NCBI RefSeq assembly: GCF_003730275.1
Contig: NZ_QTTA01000017.1
Span: 182,376 to 246,375, forward strand
Direction: 5' to 3'
DNA: 64,000 nucleotides
Origin: Brevundimonas halotolerans
GTDB lineage: Bacteria > Pseudomonadota > Alphaproteobacteria > Caulobacterales > Caulobacteraceae
Shown: positions 46,716-55,141 of the stretch, piece by piece
How the letters are laid out: each line of letters begins with the position of its first letter
Numbering within the stretch: the first letter of the stretch is position 1
The notes under the pieces: model-generated
Seen by the model: the letters and a program-made list of their open reading frames with translations, nothing else
What the model was told of the DNA's origin: nothing
Databases searched by the model: none
Made by a program: the position numbers and the translations under genes

Positions 46716-48737
46716 CTATGGCGCGACGGGCAGGTGCTCGGCGAGGAAAGCCTCCATGGCCTGCATCACGGCAATCTCCTCGCGGCGCTCCCAGTCTGCG
46801 TGGCCGGCCTCTTCGAGGATGAGCAGTTCGACGTCGGCACCGGCGCGGCGAAGGGCACGGTTCATGTCGCGTGACTGGGCCACCGGCACGACGTCATCGC
46901 GTTCGCCGTGGATCAGCAACACCGGCGTGGTCCATCCCTCAACGAGACGAACCGGCGAGACAGCCTCGAGCGCCGCGCGGTCCTCGCGGGGGTCGCCGAT
47001 GGAGCGGACCCAGTATTCGTAGCGATCAGTGTCGTCGCCCGCCTCGCGACGCTCCCAGTTCATCATGTCGACCAGATCGGACGGGCCGGCGATCGCGATG
47101 GCGCATCGATAGAGGTCGGGCCGGGTCGCCGGTCCCATCAGGGCGGCATAGCCACCATAGCTGGCCCCGACGATGCAGATTCGGTCGGGATCCGCGAGGC
47201 CCTGGTCGATCAGGTGCTGGACGGCCGAGGTGACGTCGTCCTGCATCAGCCCGCCCCACTGGCGATAGCCGGCCTCGGCGAAATTGCGCCCCTGACCGCT
47301 GGAGCCGCGGAAATTGGGCTGCAGCACCTGATAGCCCCGGCTGGCAAAGAACTGCGTCCAGGTATCCCACTTCAGGTGATCGCTGGTCTCGGGCCCGCCG
47401 TGGGGCATGACGATCAGCGGTGGCCGATCACCGTCGTTGGTGCCCGGCGGCTGGGTGAGATAGGCCGTCAGGGCCAGCCCGTCGGTCGCAGCATAGTCGA
47501 TCCGGCGCATCTGGCCCAGGCGGGCCTCCGGCAGCCCCGGGAACAGAGAGCCGACCAACTCCATCTTCAGGGCCGTGAGGTCAAAGAGGTAATACTGACC
47601 GGCGTTCGAGGGAGAGCTGGCCCAGATCAGCCATTTATCGCCCGCTTCGGACTGGGACACGACCGACGTGCTGAAGCCCGCCCCGAAGAAGCGACGGATG
47701 CCCGCCATCACGCGCTCCTGATCCGGGTCGATGAAATCGCACCGGTAGACATCGGCCCAGTAGCACCCCGCCGCCAGACCGGAGCCGTCGCCGTTCAGCA
47801 CAATATCGGCCACGTCATAGGTGCCGTGCCGCCAGATGGCCGGGCCCATGGTCCGGGTAGCGAAATCAAACACGTGGACGCCATAGGTGTCTTCAGGCGC
47901 GCCCTCCTCAGGTCGGACCGCGACATAGACCTGCGAGGGCTGGTCCGTCGGGCCGAGGAACCGGAAGCGCGGAAAATCGCGGATCTCGTCGCGGTGCAGG
48001 CGGAAGGTCTCGGTCCAGCCGCCATCCGCGTCTCGCGCCTGCATGACCAGCACACGGCCGCGGATACCCCGGTAGACCAGTCGCCCGACCACATCGCCCT
48101 GCTCGTCGGTCAGATAGCTGATCACCCGGGGGTCGCCCTCGACAATCAGCTCGGACTCACCCGACCGGACATCCACGCGCGCGACGTTGAGGTCGCCTGA
48201 TGCATCCATGTGCGTAATCAGGATGTGCCCGGGCTGGTCGGGCAGGATGTCGAGCAGGTCGCCGGGCCTGCCGGCGCGGGCCAGCGGCCCCTCCAGACGC
48301 CGGATGTCGCCACCGTTGCGGGGAATGGCGAGCAGGGACCGGCCATAGTTTGCGGTGCGGATCGCGCCGTCAGCTTCACCCCGGTAGCGGGTCACCTCAA
48401 GCCGGGTCGCGCCCATGATCAGAAGGTCGTCGCCCTTCCATTCCACCCAGTCGATATAGACCCCGCCAAAGCGCTCGCGGGCCTGGGAGCCAAACAGGGC
48501 GCTGGTCTCGCCGGTGACGAGATCGCGGACAGCCAGATTGGCAGTGCTGTCGTCCTGGGCGACGTAAGCGAGGTAGCGTCCCGACGGCGAGAGGCTGACG
48601 TGAGCCAGAGCCGGGCGGCGCGCGAATTCTTCGACGGGCAGGATCTGGGCGGTCGAGGGGGTGACGGAAGCCAGCACCGCCAACGCGGCGAGCATGACGG
48701 CAAAGCCTGCGCCGATGCGCGTCAACTGCTGTCCCAT
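46716..48737 (-). CDS. Secreted S9 family (prolyl oligopeptidase-type) peptidase
   Basis: A 673-residue exported serine peptidase. The signal peptide ends STAQ (about 34). A beta-propeller-like region (about 40-400) precedes the alpha/beta hydrolase domain, with nucleophile GASYGGYA (Ser about 527), Asp in HGERDDVVP (about 611) and His in EEAGHADW (about 645). The triad order is that of dipeptidyl/acylaminoacyl peptidases. Its presence in a pectin locus is unusual; it may act on plant cell-wall protein or simply lie between pathway genes. Confidence 0.92.
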   Translation of the reverse strand: MGQQLTRIGAGFAVMLAALAVLASVTPSTAQILPVEEFARRPALAHVSLSPSGRYLAYVAQDDSTANLAVRDLVTGETSALFGSQARERFGGVYIDWVEWKGDDLLIMGATRLEVTRYRGEADGAIRTANYGRSLLAIPRNGGDIRRLEGPLARAGRPGDLLDILPDQPGHILITHMDASGDLNVARVDVRSGESELIVEGDPRVISYLTDEQGDVVGRLVYRGIRGRVLVMQARDADGGWTETFRLHRDEIRDFPRFRFLGPTDQPSQVYVAVRPEEGAPEDTYGVHVFDFATRTMGPAIWRHGTYDVADIVLNGDGSGLAAGCYWADVYRCDFIDPDQERVMAGIRRFFGAGFSTSVVSQSEAGDKWLIWASSPSNAGQYYLFDLTALKMELVGSLFPGLPEARLGQMRRIDYAATDGLALTAYLTQPPGTNDGDRPPLIVMPHGGPETSDHLKWDTWTQFFASRGYQVLQPNFRGSSGQGRNFAEAGYRQWGGLMQDDVTSAVQHLIDQGLADPDRICIVGASYGGYAALMGPATRPDLYRCAIAIAGPSDLVDMMNWERREAGDDTDRYEYWVRSIGDPREDRAALEAVSPVRLVEGWTTPVLLIHGERDDVVPVAQSRDMNRALRRAGADVELLILEEAGHADWERREEIAVMQAMEAFLAEHLPVAP

Positions 48738-48810
48738 GGTTCGCTCCCCGGCCCGCCCACGCTCTCAAGGCGCGAGGACACTAACAACCGGCGGTCGGAA
48801 GTGGAACCTC

Positions 48811-49857
48811 TCAGCTGCCCTGCAGCGGGGCGGTCGAATCGCGCACGACCAGCGAGGGGCGGACCTCGGGCTGGGTCAGGGTGGCGGCGTCGAGGCCGCG
48901 GATCGAGGCGGTCAGCTTTTCGGCAGCCATGCGGCCCATGTCGCGGATCGGCAGGCGGACGGTGGTCAGGTTCGGCCATACACGCGAGGCCATGGGCAGG
49001 TCGTCAAACCCGCAGATCGACAGATCAAACGGCACATCGAGGCCCGCGTCGCGCGCGGCCTTCATCACGCCGATGGCCATTTCGTCATTGCCGGCGAAGA
49101 TGGCGGTCGGCCGGTCGGCCATGGCCAGCAGGTCGCGTGCGGCCTCGACCCCGGACTCGAACGTATAGGCCCCGACGCGGACATAGGCCGGGTCCAGCGT
49201 CAGCCCGTGCTCGGCCAGACCCTCGGCAAAGCCCCTGCCCCGCTCGTGCGAGGAGCGGAAACTGTCGGGGCCCGAGATGAAGGCGATGCGGCGATGGCCC
49301 AGCCCGGCGAGGTGGCGGGCGGCCTCGGCCGCGCCCGAGCTGTCGTTGGTGACGACCATGTGGCGAGGCTCGTCCAGCGACACCGAGGCGATGCGCACAT
49401 AGGGGCATTCAGCCTCTTTCAGGATGGCGATGACGCGCTCGTCCTCGGACACCGACGGCGGCATGACCACGCCGAAAAGCTTTTGCCGGACGATGAAGCC
49501 GCGCACATCGGACAGAAAGGTGTCGCTGGCGCGGTTGCAGGGATGGACCACCAGCTCAAGCCCCGCGCCGCGCACTGCGTCCAGCACGCCTTGCTGCATG
49601 TTGACCACATAGTTGGGGCTCGGGTTGTCGTAGATCATGCCGACCAGGAAGGACCGGCGAAAGGCCAACCCCCGCGCCTGGGGGTCGGGGGCAAAGCCGG
49701 AGTCGGCGATGACCTTCTGCACCTTTTCGCGCGTCTCGGCCCGCAGAAGCGGTGAGTTGTTGATGACGCGCGACACCGTCTTCTTGGAGACCCCGGCAAG
49801 CCGCGCGACGTCATTGATGGTCACGGGCTTGCCGCCTGTCCGCCTGTTATCCGCCAC
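48811..49857 (-). CDS. LacI family regulator of the pectin locus
   Basis: A 348-residue LacI/GalR regulator. It has an N-terminal HTH (TINDVARLAGVSKKTVSRVINN, about 13-34), a hinge helix (DPQARGLAFRRS), and a periplasmic-binding-type sensor domain with SGPDSFRSSHERGRGF and GNDEMAIGVM. The TGACACCGGTGTCA-type palindromes at 42844, 42878, 45152 and 51374 are the natural candidate sites. No copy was seen before its own gene. The inducer is probably a pectin breakdown product. Confidence 0.92.
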   Translation of the reverse strand: MADNRRTGGKPVTINDVARLAGVSKKTVSRVINNSPLLRAETREKVQKVIADSGFAPDPQARGLAFRRSFLVGMIYDNPSPNYVVNMQQGVLDAVRGAGLELVVHPCNRASDTFLSDVRGFIVRQKLFGVVMPPSVSEDERVIAILKEAECPYVRIASVSLDEPRHMVVTNDSSGAAEAARHLAGLGHRRIAFISGPDSFRSSHERGRGFAEGLAEHGLTLDPAYVRVGAYTFESGVEAARDLLAMADRPTAIFAGNDEMAIGVMKAARDAGLDVPFDLSICGFDDLPMASRVWPNLTTVRLPIRDMGRMAAEKLTASIRGLDAATLTQPEVRPSLVVRDSTAPLQGS

Positions 49858-49938
49858 GCCTGAAGTCCTGCTGAGCTTGTGAACCCTTGATAGGCTATTT
49901 CGGCACGGCCTGCATACTGGCGGTTCTGCGGGGGCGTC

Positions 49939-51297
49939 TCAGGTTCCGCGACGGTTGGCCGGGCGGTCCAGCACATCGTCACGCTTCGGCGTCATGTCGT
50001 GCAGGTTCCAGTCGTCGGGGTTGAAGGCCTTGCGCGTGGGTTCGCCGACAGCCGGATAGCCGCCGACCTCGCGCTCATGGTCGATGATCTCGCCCCGGCC
50101 CTCGGCGACCTCGGCGATCAGCAGGACATCGCGCATGTCACGGTCCCACGGACGAGCACCCGCCGTGGACAGCACGGAGCGCTGGACGTCGACGGCCGGG
50201 ATGGGCGTCAGGCCTTCCCACCAGACGGGCGGACGGGGCATTTCGATGATCCGCGCCGGGCTGGTGGTATAGCGGCCGAACATACGGATCGGCTCGCCGA
50301 CCTGATCGACGGCGATATTGTCGAGGCCATAGTATTCCACATCGCCCGCGCCGCCGATCATCATGAAGGCCAGATGGTCGGTCGGGGTCGAAGGGCCGGC
50401 GCGCAGCACATTGCCGACCACCGACATCTTGCCGACCTCGAACGGGACGGTGCCCCATTCCTCGGGGGCGAGGTTGTAGTGGATGGCGCGCGGGCCGGGA
50501 TTGTAGATCAGATTGTTGACGATGACGCCGTGCACACCGCCCTTGAACAGGGGGCTGCGCTCATAGTTGTGGGCATAGAGATTGCCGATGATCAACAGGC
50601 CGGTGACATTGTCGTGGATCAGCGAGCCCTTGGAGTGCTCACCCTTGGAGTGGGTCGAATAGGCCAGGCTCTCGCCGACGATATTGTTCGAGAAGGTGAT
50701 GTTGTGGCTGGTGCCGCGACGCCATTCGTCGGGCGTTGAGCCGGTAAAACGGGGGCCAGAGGCCGACAGGTTCTCGTCGGTGGCCCAGGTCAGGCTGCAG
50801 TGATCGATGATGACATTGTAGGCGCTGACGGTGGCGATGCCGTCCTCGTCCCAGCCGCTCATCCAGCCCTGATCGGCCGAGCCGGGGCGGATGCGGATAT
50901 GCTGGATGATGACATCGTGTCCGCCGACGTCCATGCCGCCCCGGATCAGGGTGATGCCCGGTGAAGGCGCGGTCTGGCCGGCGATGGTGATGTAGGGGTT
51001 GCGCAGGCGCAGGGTCTTCATCTCGAGGTCGATGACCCCGCCGACTTCGAACACCACGATGCGCGGACCCTCGGCCTCGATCGCGGCGCGGAGCGAGCCG
51101 GGGCCTTCGCTGTTCAGGTTGGTGACGCGGATGATCTCCCCGCCCCGTCCGCCGGGGGTGGCCGAGGCCCATCCCAGGGCGCCGGGGAAGGCCAGCGGGC
51201 CGGACTGGGCCAGCGTGGGCGCGGCACTGGCGAGGCTGAGCGTGAGGGCGGCGAACAGGCCCAGACAGGCGGAGATCAGAGTGTGTCGACGGTTCAT
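49939..51297 (-). CDS. Secreted pectate lyase-like polysaccharide lyase
   Basis: A 452-residue beta-helix lyase. The signal MNRRHTLISACLGLFAALTLS ends at TLAQ. AFPGALGWASATPGGRGGEIIRVTNLNSEGPGSLRAAIEAEGPRIVVFEVGG starts the domain, and VIIDHCSLTWATDEN is the active-site region. It is related to, but clearly different from, the lyase at 42909, and it lacks the acidic calcium tail. I chose ATG 51297 because the longer frame runs through an operator and lacks a signal peptide. It is followed by lacI on the same strand after 81 bases. Confidence 0.88.
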   Translation of the reverse strand: MNRRHTLISACLGLFAALTLSLASAAPTLAQSGPLAFPGALGWASATPGGRGGEIIRVTNLNSEGPGSLRAAIEAEGPRIVVFEVGGVIDLEMKTLRLRNPYITIAGQTAPSPGITLIRGGMDVGGHDVIIQHIRIRPGSADQGWMSGWDEDGIATVSAYNVIIDHCSLTWATDENLSASGPRFTGSTPDEWRRGTSHNITFSNNIVGESLAYSTHSKGEHSKGSLIHDNVTGLLIIGNLYAHNYERSPLFKGGVHGVIVNNLIYNPGPRAIHYNLAPEEWGTVPFEVGKMSVVGNVLRAGPSTPTDHLAFMMIGGAGDVEYYGLDNIAVDQVGEPIRMFGRYTTSPARIIEMPRPPVWWEGLTPIPAVDVQRSVLSTAGARPWDRDMRDVLLIAEVAEGRGEIIDHEREVGGYPAVGEPTRKAFNPDDWNLHDMTPKRDDVLDRPANRRGT

Positions 51298-51373
51298 CGG
51301 CTTCCTTCCCGGTACGGGCGCCATCTTGCCACGAGCCTCGGCTCGTTGTGACGCCCTTTGTCTCGATTCAAAT

Positions 51374-51387
51374 TGACACCGGTTTCC
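51374..51387. promoter_or_regulatory. LacI-type operator, copy 4 (half-conserved), with -35 overlap
   Basis: TGACACCGGTTTCC keeps the left half and center of the operator. A consensus -35 TTGACA (51373-51378) overlaps it on the plus strand with CAATGT at 17 bases as a weak -10. This places the start of the hydratase-TRAP-kdgK transcript near 51408. It lies between that operon and the divergent pectate lyase. Confidence 0.6.
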
Positions 51388-51481
51388 TTCCTGCGCAATG
51401 TCAAAAGAAAAACGGAGGACGCGTGCGCCTGCCCATAACGATTTCAACAGCTTGTATGCGTCCCTCACCCGAGTCGACGTC

Positions 51482-52321
51482 ATGACGGCCCATGCTTTGC
51501 CTCACGCGGCGGTCCTGTCCGAGGACGGCCGGGCCATTGCGCGCGCCTTTGTCGAGGCGCGGCGCGCGGGCCGTGCCCTGCCGACCTATCCGGGCACTGT
51601 GCCGGGCACTCTGGATGAGGCCTATGCCATTCAGGATGCGGCCATCGCGCTGGTCCCGGACGCGATCGCCGGCTGGAAGCTGGGCCGGATCCCGCCGCCT
51701 CTGGATGCACAGTTCGGCGCCGGGCGACTCGCCGGGCCGATCTTTGCTGCCAGCGTCCGCCCTGCCGCAGGCCTCACCGACTTCCCGCTGATCGACGGCG
51801 GCTTTGGCGCGGTCGAGGCGGAATATCTGCTGCTGATGGCCGAGACGCCGCCGCTGAGAGACAGCTGGACTGTGGCCGAGGCGACCCGGCTTGTCAGCCA
51901 GATCCGCGTCGGTGTCGAAATCGCGGGCAGTCCCTTTCCCGGCATCAATGATCATGGGCCGGCGGTCACGGCCTCGGACTTTGGCAACAATGCCGGCCTG
52001 ATCCTGGGGGCCGAGGTCGTGCGCGACTGGGCCGGGGATCCCGGGGCGCTGGACGATCTGACCTGTGCCATGCGTATCGACGGCGAGACGGTCGGCACCG
52101 GAGGCGCGACCTCCATTCCCGGGGGGCCGTTCGACTCCCTGGCGTTCCTGCTGAACGTACTGGCCGGGCGCGGGCTGCGGCCACAGGTGGGCCAGTGGAT
52201 CTCGACCGGCGCGGCCACGGGGGTACATCGCATCGCCATCGGCCAGACCGCCGAGGCCGATTTCGGACCCAGTGGTATCATTGCCTGCCGGGCCATCCGC
52301 GCCGAGGGAGTAAACCCATGA
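51482..52321 (+). CDS. 2-keto-4-pentenoate hydratase/fumarylacetoacetase-like protein
   Basis: A 279-residue protein of the MhpD (2-keto-4-pentenoate hydratase) branch of the FAH superfamily. AYAIQDAAIALVPDAIAGWKLGRI and the acidic metal-ligand stretch GAVEAEYLLLMAETPP are visible, followed by PGINDHGPAVTASDFGNNAGLILG. I prefer ATG 51482 over 51398, since the earlier start would overlap the predicted promoter. It is translationally coupled (ATGA) to the TRAP substrate-binding protein. Known KDG pathways contain no hydratase of this type, so its role is open: it may act on an unsaturated or branched keto-acid from pectin. Confidence 0.75.
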   Translation: MTAHALPHAAVLSEDGRAIARAFVEARRAGRALPTYPGTVPGTLDEAYAIQDAAIALVPDAIAGWKLGRIPPPLDAQFGAGRLAGPIFAASVRPAAGLTDFPLIDGGFGAVEAEYLLLMAETPPLRDSWTVAEATRLVSQIRVGVEIAGSPFPGINDHGPAVTASDFGNNAGLILGAEVVRDWAGDPGALDDLTCAMRIDGETVGTGGATSIPGGPFDSLAFLLNVLAGRGLRPQVGQWISTGAATGVHRIAIGQTAEADFGPSGIIACRAIRAEGVNP

Positions 52322-53325
52322 TCCCCACACGCAGACACCTTTTGCACACGGGCCTGATCGGGGCCGGAGCGGCCGCCCTCTCGGGCTGTGGCACCGCGAC
52401 CGGGACGGGCAGCGGCGGGCCGCGCCTGTTGCATGCCGCCGATGTGCACCCGGCCGACTATCCGACCGTCACCGCCGTCAAATGGATGGGCGAGGAGCTG
52501 GGTCGGCTGACCGACGGGCGGCTGGGCATCCGCTCCTTCCCCTCCGGCCAGCTGGGCAATGAGGACGACTCCATTGGCCTCGCGCGCTTTCAGGCGATCG
52601 ACATCTGTCGCGTGGCCGCCGCCGCGCTGAACAATGCCTTCCCCGAGACCAGCCTGCTGTGCCTGCCCTATGTGTTCCGCTCGGTCGAGCACATGCGGGC
52701 CGTGGTCGATGGCGACATCGGCACGCAGCTGTTGAACGTATTCGAAGGCCGGGGCCTGGTCGGGCTGGCCTATTACGATGCCGCGCCGCGCAGCGTCTAT
52801 AATGTGCGCCGTCCGGTCTATGAGCCCGCCGACATGAAGGGCCTGAAGATCCGCGCGCCGCAGTCCGACATCTTCCTCGACACGGTCCGGGCCATGGGCG
52901 CCAATCCGACGCCGCTGACGTTTGGCGCGGTGTTTTCGTCGCTGCAGACCCATCTGATCGACGGGGCCGAGAACAACTGGCCCAGCTATCAGTCCAGCCG
53001 CCAGTTTGAGGTGGCCCGCTACTGGAGTGACACCCGGCACCTGCATTCGCCCGACGCCCTGCTGATTTCCAAGGCGTCGATGGATGCCCTGACGCCCGCC
53101 GACCGCGACCTGGTGCGCGACGTGGCGCGGCGCTCGGTGCCGCTGATGCGGGCCGAGTGGGACAAGCGCGAGGCCGATGCCCGGGCCGCGGTGATCGCCG
53201 CGGGCACTCAGGTGAATGAGGTCGATCTGGCCGCCTTTGCCCGCGCGGTCGAACCGGTGAATGCCAAATACACAGCGGGGGCAGGTCTGAAGCCCCTCTA
53301 CGAACAGATCACAGCGGCCGCCTGA
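52318..53325 (+). CDS. dctP: TRAP transporter substrate-binding protein (DctP family)
   Basis: A 335-residue periplasmic binding protein with a lipobox-like signal (ALSGC) preceded by RR, so lipoprotein export is likely. The DctP pattern is clear: FPSGQLGNEDDSIGLARFQAIDICR and GLKIRAPQSDIFLDTVRAMGANPTPLTFGAVFSSLQTHLIDGAENN, which carries the Arg that binds the ligand's carboxylate. In this locus the ligand is likely a uronate or unsaturated digalacturonate. Confidence 0.93.
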   Translation: MIPTRRHLLHTGLIGAGAAALSGCGTATGTGSGGPRLLHAADVHPADYPTVTAVKWMGEELGRLTDGRLGIRSFPSGQLGNEDDSIGLARFQAIDICRVAAAALNNAFPETSLLCLPYVFRSVEHMRAVVDGDIGTQLLNVFEGRGLVGLAYYDAAPRSVYNVRRPVYEPADMKGLKIRAPQSDIFLDTVRAMGANPTPLTFGAVFSSLQTHLIDGAENNWPSYQSSRQFEVARYWSDTRHLHSPDALLISKASMDALTPADRDLVRDVARRSVPLMRAEWDKREADARAAVIAAGTQVNEVDLAAFARAVEPVNAKYTAGAGLKPLYEQITAAA

Positions 53326-53360
53326 ACGGCCCGAACACGACCGCCTCCGGGGAGGAACCG

Positions 53361-53858
53361 ATGACATCATCTGAAGCGCCACGTCGGGGGTTGCTGGACC
53401 ACCTGTCCCGGATCGTGCTGGGACTGGCGGGCGCGGCCCTGCTGGCCATGGCCCTGGTCCAGGCCTGGCAGGTATTCGCCCGCTATGTGCTGAACGACTC
53501 GCCCGGCTGGACCGAGCCGGTGGCGCTGATCCTGATGAGCGTGGCCGTCATGTTCGGGGCGGCCGTGGGGGTCCGCTACGAGACCCATTTCGCCTTTCAG
53601 ACCCTAGCCCACTCCATGCCCGGACCGATCCGGTCGGGGCTGGCGTCCCTGTCGCGGGTGATCGCGGCGGCGACCGGCCTGGGGCTGGCCACCATGGGCG
53701 GCTATTTGATGCTGGATGACTGGACGGTGCCGCTGGCCGGTGCCCCCCTGCCCTCCGGCCTGAAATTCCTGGGTCTGGCCGTCGGCGGCGTGCTGATCCT
53801 GATCTTTGCCCTGGAGCGGCTGTTTACCGGCGCGCCCAAGCCCCTGCGGGAGGACTGA
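53361..53858 (+). CDS. dctQ: TRAP transporter small permease (DctQ family)
   Basis: A 165-residue protein with four membrane spans. It shows the DctQ pattern, with VFARYVLNDSPGWTEPVALILMSVAVMFGAAVGVRYETHF in the first half. GAGGAA precedes the ATG. It lies between the binding-protein gene and the large permease gene, two bases before the latter. Confidence 0.92.
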   Translation: MTSSEAPRRGLLDHLSRIVLGLAGAALLAMALVQAWQVFARYVLNDSPGWTEPVALILMSVAVMFGAAVGVRYETHFAFQTLAHSMPGPIRSGLASLSRVIAAATGLGLATMGGYLMLDDWTVPLAGAPLPSGLKFLGLAVGGVLILIFALERLFTGAPKPLRED

Positions 53859-53860
53859 GC

Positions 53861-55141
53861 ATGGAATTCATCATCCTGTTCGGGGTTCTGGCCCTGTTGC
53901 TGATCCTGGGGGTGCCGGTCGCCTTCTGTCTGATGGGGGCGACGCTGGCGACGGTGCTGTATCTGGCGCTGCCGCCCATCGTGGTGTTCCAGCAGATGGG
54001 GTCAGACATGGCCTCGGTCGCCCTGCTGGCCATTCCGCTGTTCATCTTCACCGGCGAGCTGATGATGAAGGGCGGGTTGTCCGACCGGATGATCGCGCTG
54101 GCGTCATCTCTGGTCGGCCATATGCGCGGCGGTCTGGGCCAGGTGACGGTGGTCGGCTCGACCCTGTTCGGGGGCGTGTCCGGCTCGGCCATCGCCGACG
54201 TCTCGGCCATCGGCGGCACCATGATCCCACAGATGCAGAAGCGCGGCTATGAGAGTGACTATGCAGTCAACGTCACCATTTCGGCGGCGCTCGTGGCGCT
54301 GCTGGTGCCACCCTCGCACAATATGATCCTGTATTCGGCCTCGGCCGGAGGCGGGGTGTCGATCTCGGACCTGTTCGCCGGCGGTATCGTCCCGGCCCTG
54401 CTGCTGGCCATGGCCCTGATGGTCACCGCCTATTGGGTAGCCCGCAAGCGCGGCTATCCCGCCGATGTCTTCCCCGGGTTCGGCTCCGTCCTGACCCGTC
54501 TGATCGCCGCCATTCCCGGCCTGCTGCTGGTCGTCATCATCTTTGGCGGGATCCGGGCCGGCATCTTTACCGCCGTCGAGTCCGCTTCGATCGCCGTCGT
54601 CTATGCCATCATCGTCACCGGCATCGTCTATCGCCACATGCGCTGGGCGGCCTTCAAGGAGGCCTGCATCGGCGCGGCGCGGACTTCGGGCGCGGTGCTG
54701 TTCATCATCGGCTGTGCCGGGGCGTTCGGCTGGCTGATGGCTTACCTTCAGGTGCCCGGCATGATGATCGAGGTGCTGAACGGCCTGACCGACAATCCAG
54801 TCCTGATCATGCTGATGATCATCGCCTGCCTGCTGTTCCTCGGCACCTTCATGGACATGGCGCCGCTGATCATCATCGTCACGCCGATCTTCCTGCCGGT
54901 GGCCAAGGCGTTCGGCGTCGACCCGGTTCAGTTCGGCGTGATCCTGCTGCTCAGCTGCGGTATCGGCCTGATCACGCCGCCGGTGGGATCGGTGCTGTTC
55001 GTCGGCAGCGCCATTGCGAAGATTCCGATGACCCAGTCGCTGCGATCCATCTGGCCCTTCTACTTCGCCTGTGTGATCGTGCTGATGCTGGTGACCTTCA
55101 TCCCGGCCCTGTCGCTGTGGCTGCCCTCGCTGATGAAATGA
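53861..55141 (+). CDS. dctM: TRAP transporter large permease (DctM family)
   Basis: A 426-residue sodium-dependent permease with about 12 spans. The DctM signatures GGVSGSAIADVSAIGGTMIPQM and the C-terminal FLPVAKAFGVDPVQFGVILLLSCGIGLITPPVGSVLFVGSAI are present. With DctP and DctQ it imports a carboxylate substrate using the sodium gradient. It overlaps the sugar kinase gene by four bases (ATGA), tying transport to phosphorylation. Confidence 0.95.
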   Translation: MEFIILFGVLALLLILGVPVAFCLMGATLATVLYLALPPIVVFQQMGSDMASVALLAIPLFIFTGELMMKGGLSDRMIALASSLVGHMRGGLGQVTVVGSTLFGGVSGSAIADVSAIGGTMIPQMQKRGYESDYAVNVTISAALVALLVPPSHNMILYSASAGGGVSISDLFAGGIVPALLLAMALMVTAYWVARKRGYPADVFPGFGSVLTRLIAAIPGLLLVVIIFGGIRAGIFTAVESASIAVVYAIIVTGIVYRHMRWAAFKEACIGAARTSGAVLFIIGCAGAFGWLMAYLQVPGMMIEVLNGLTDNPVLIMLMIIACLLFLGTFMDMAPLIIIVTPIFLPVAKAFGVDPVQFGVILLLSCGIGLITPPVGSVLFVGSAIAKIPMTQSLRSIWPFYFACVIVLMLVTFIPALSLWLPSLMK

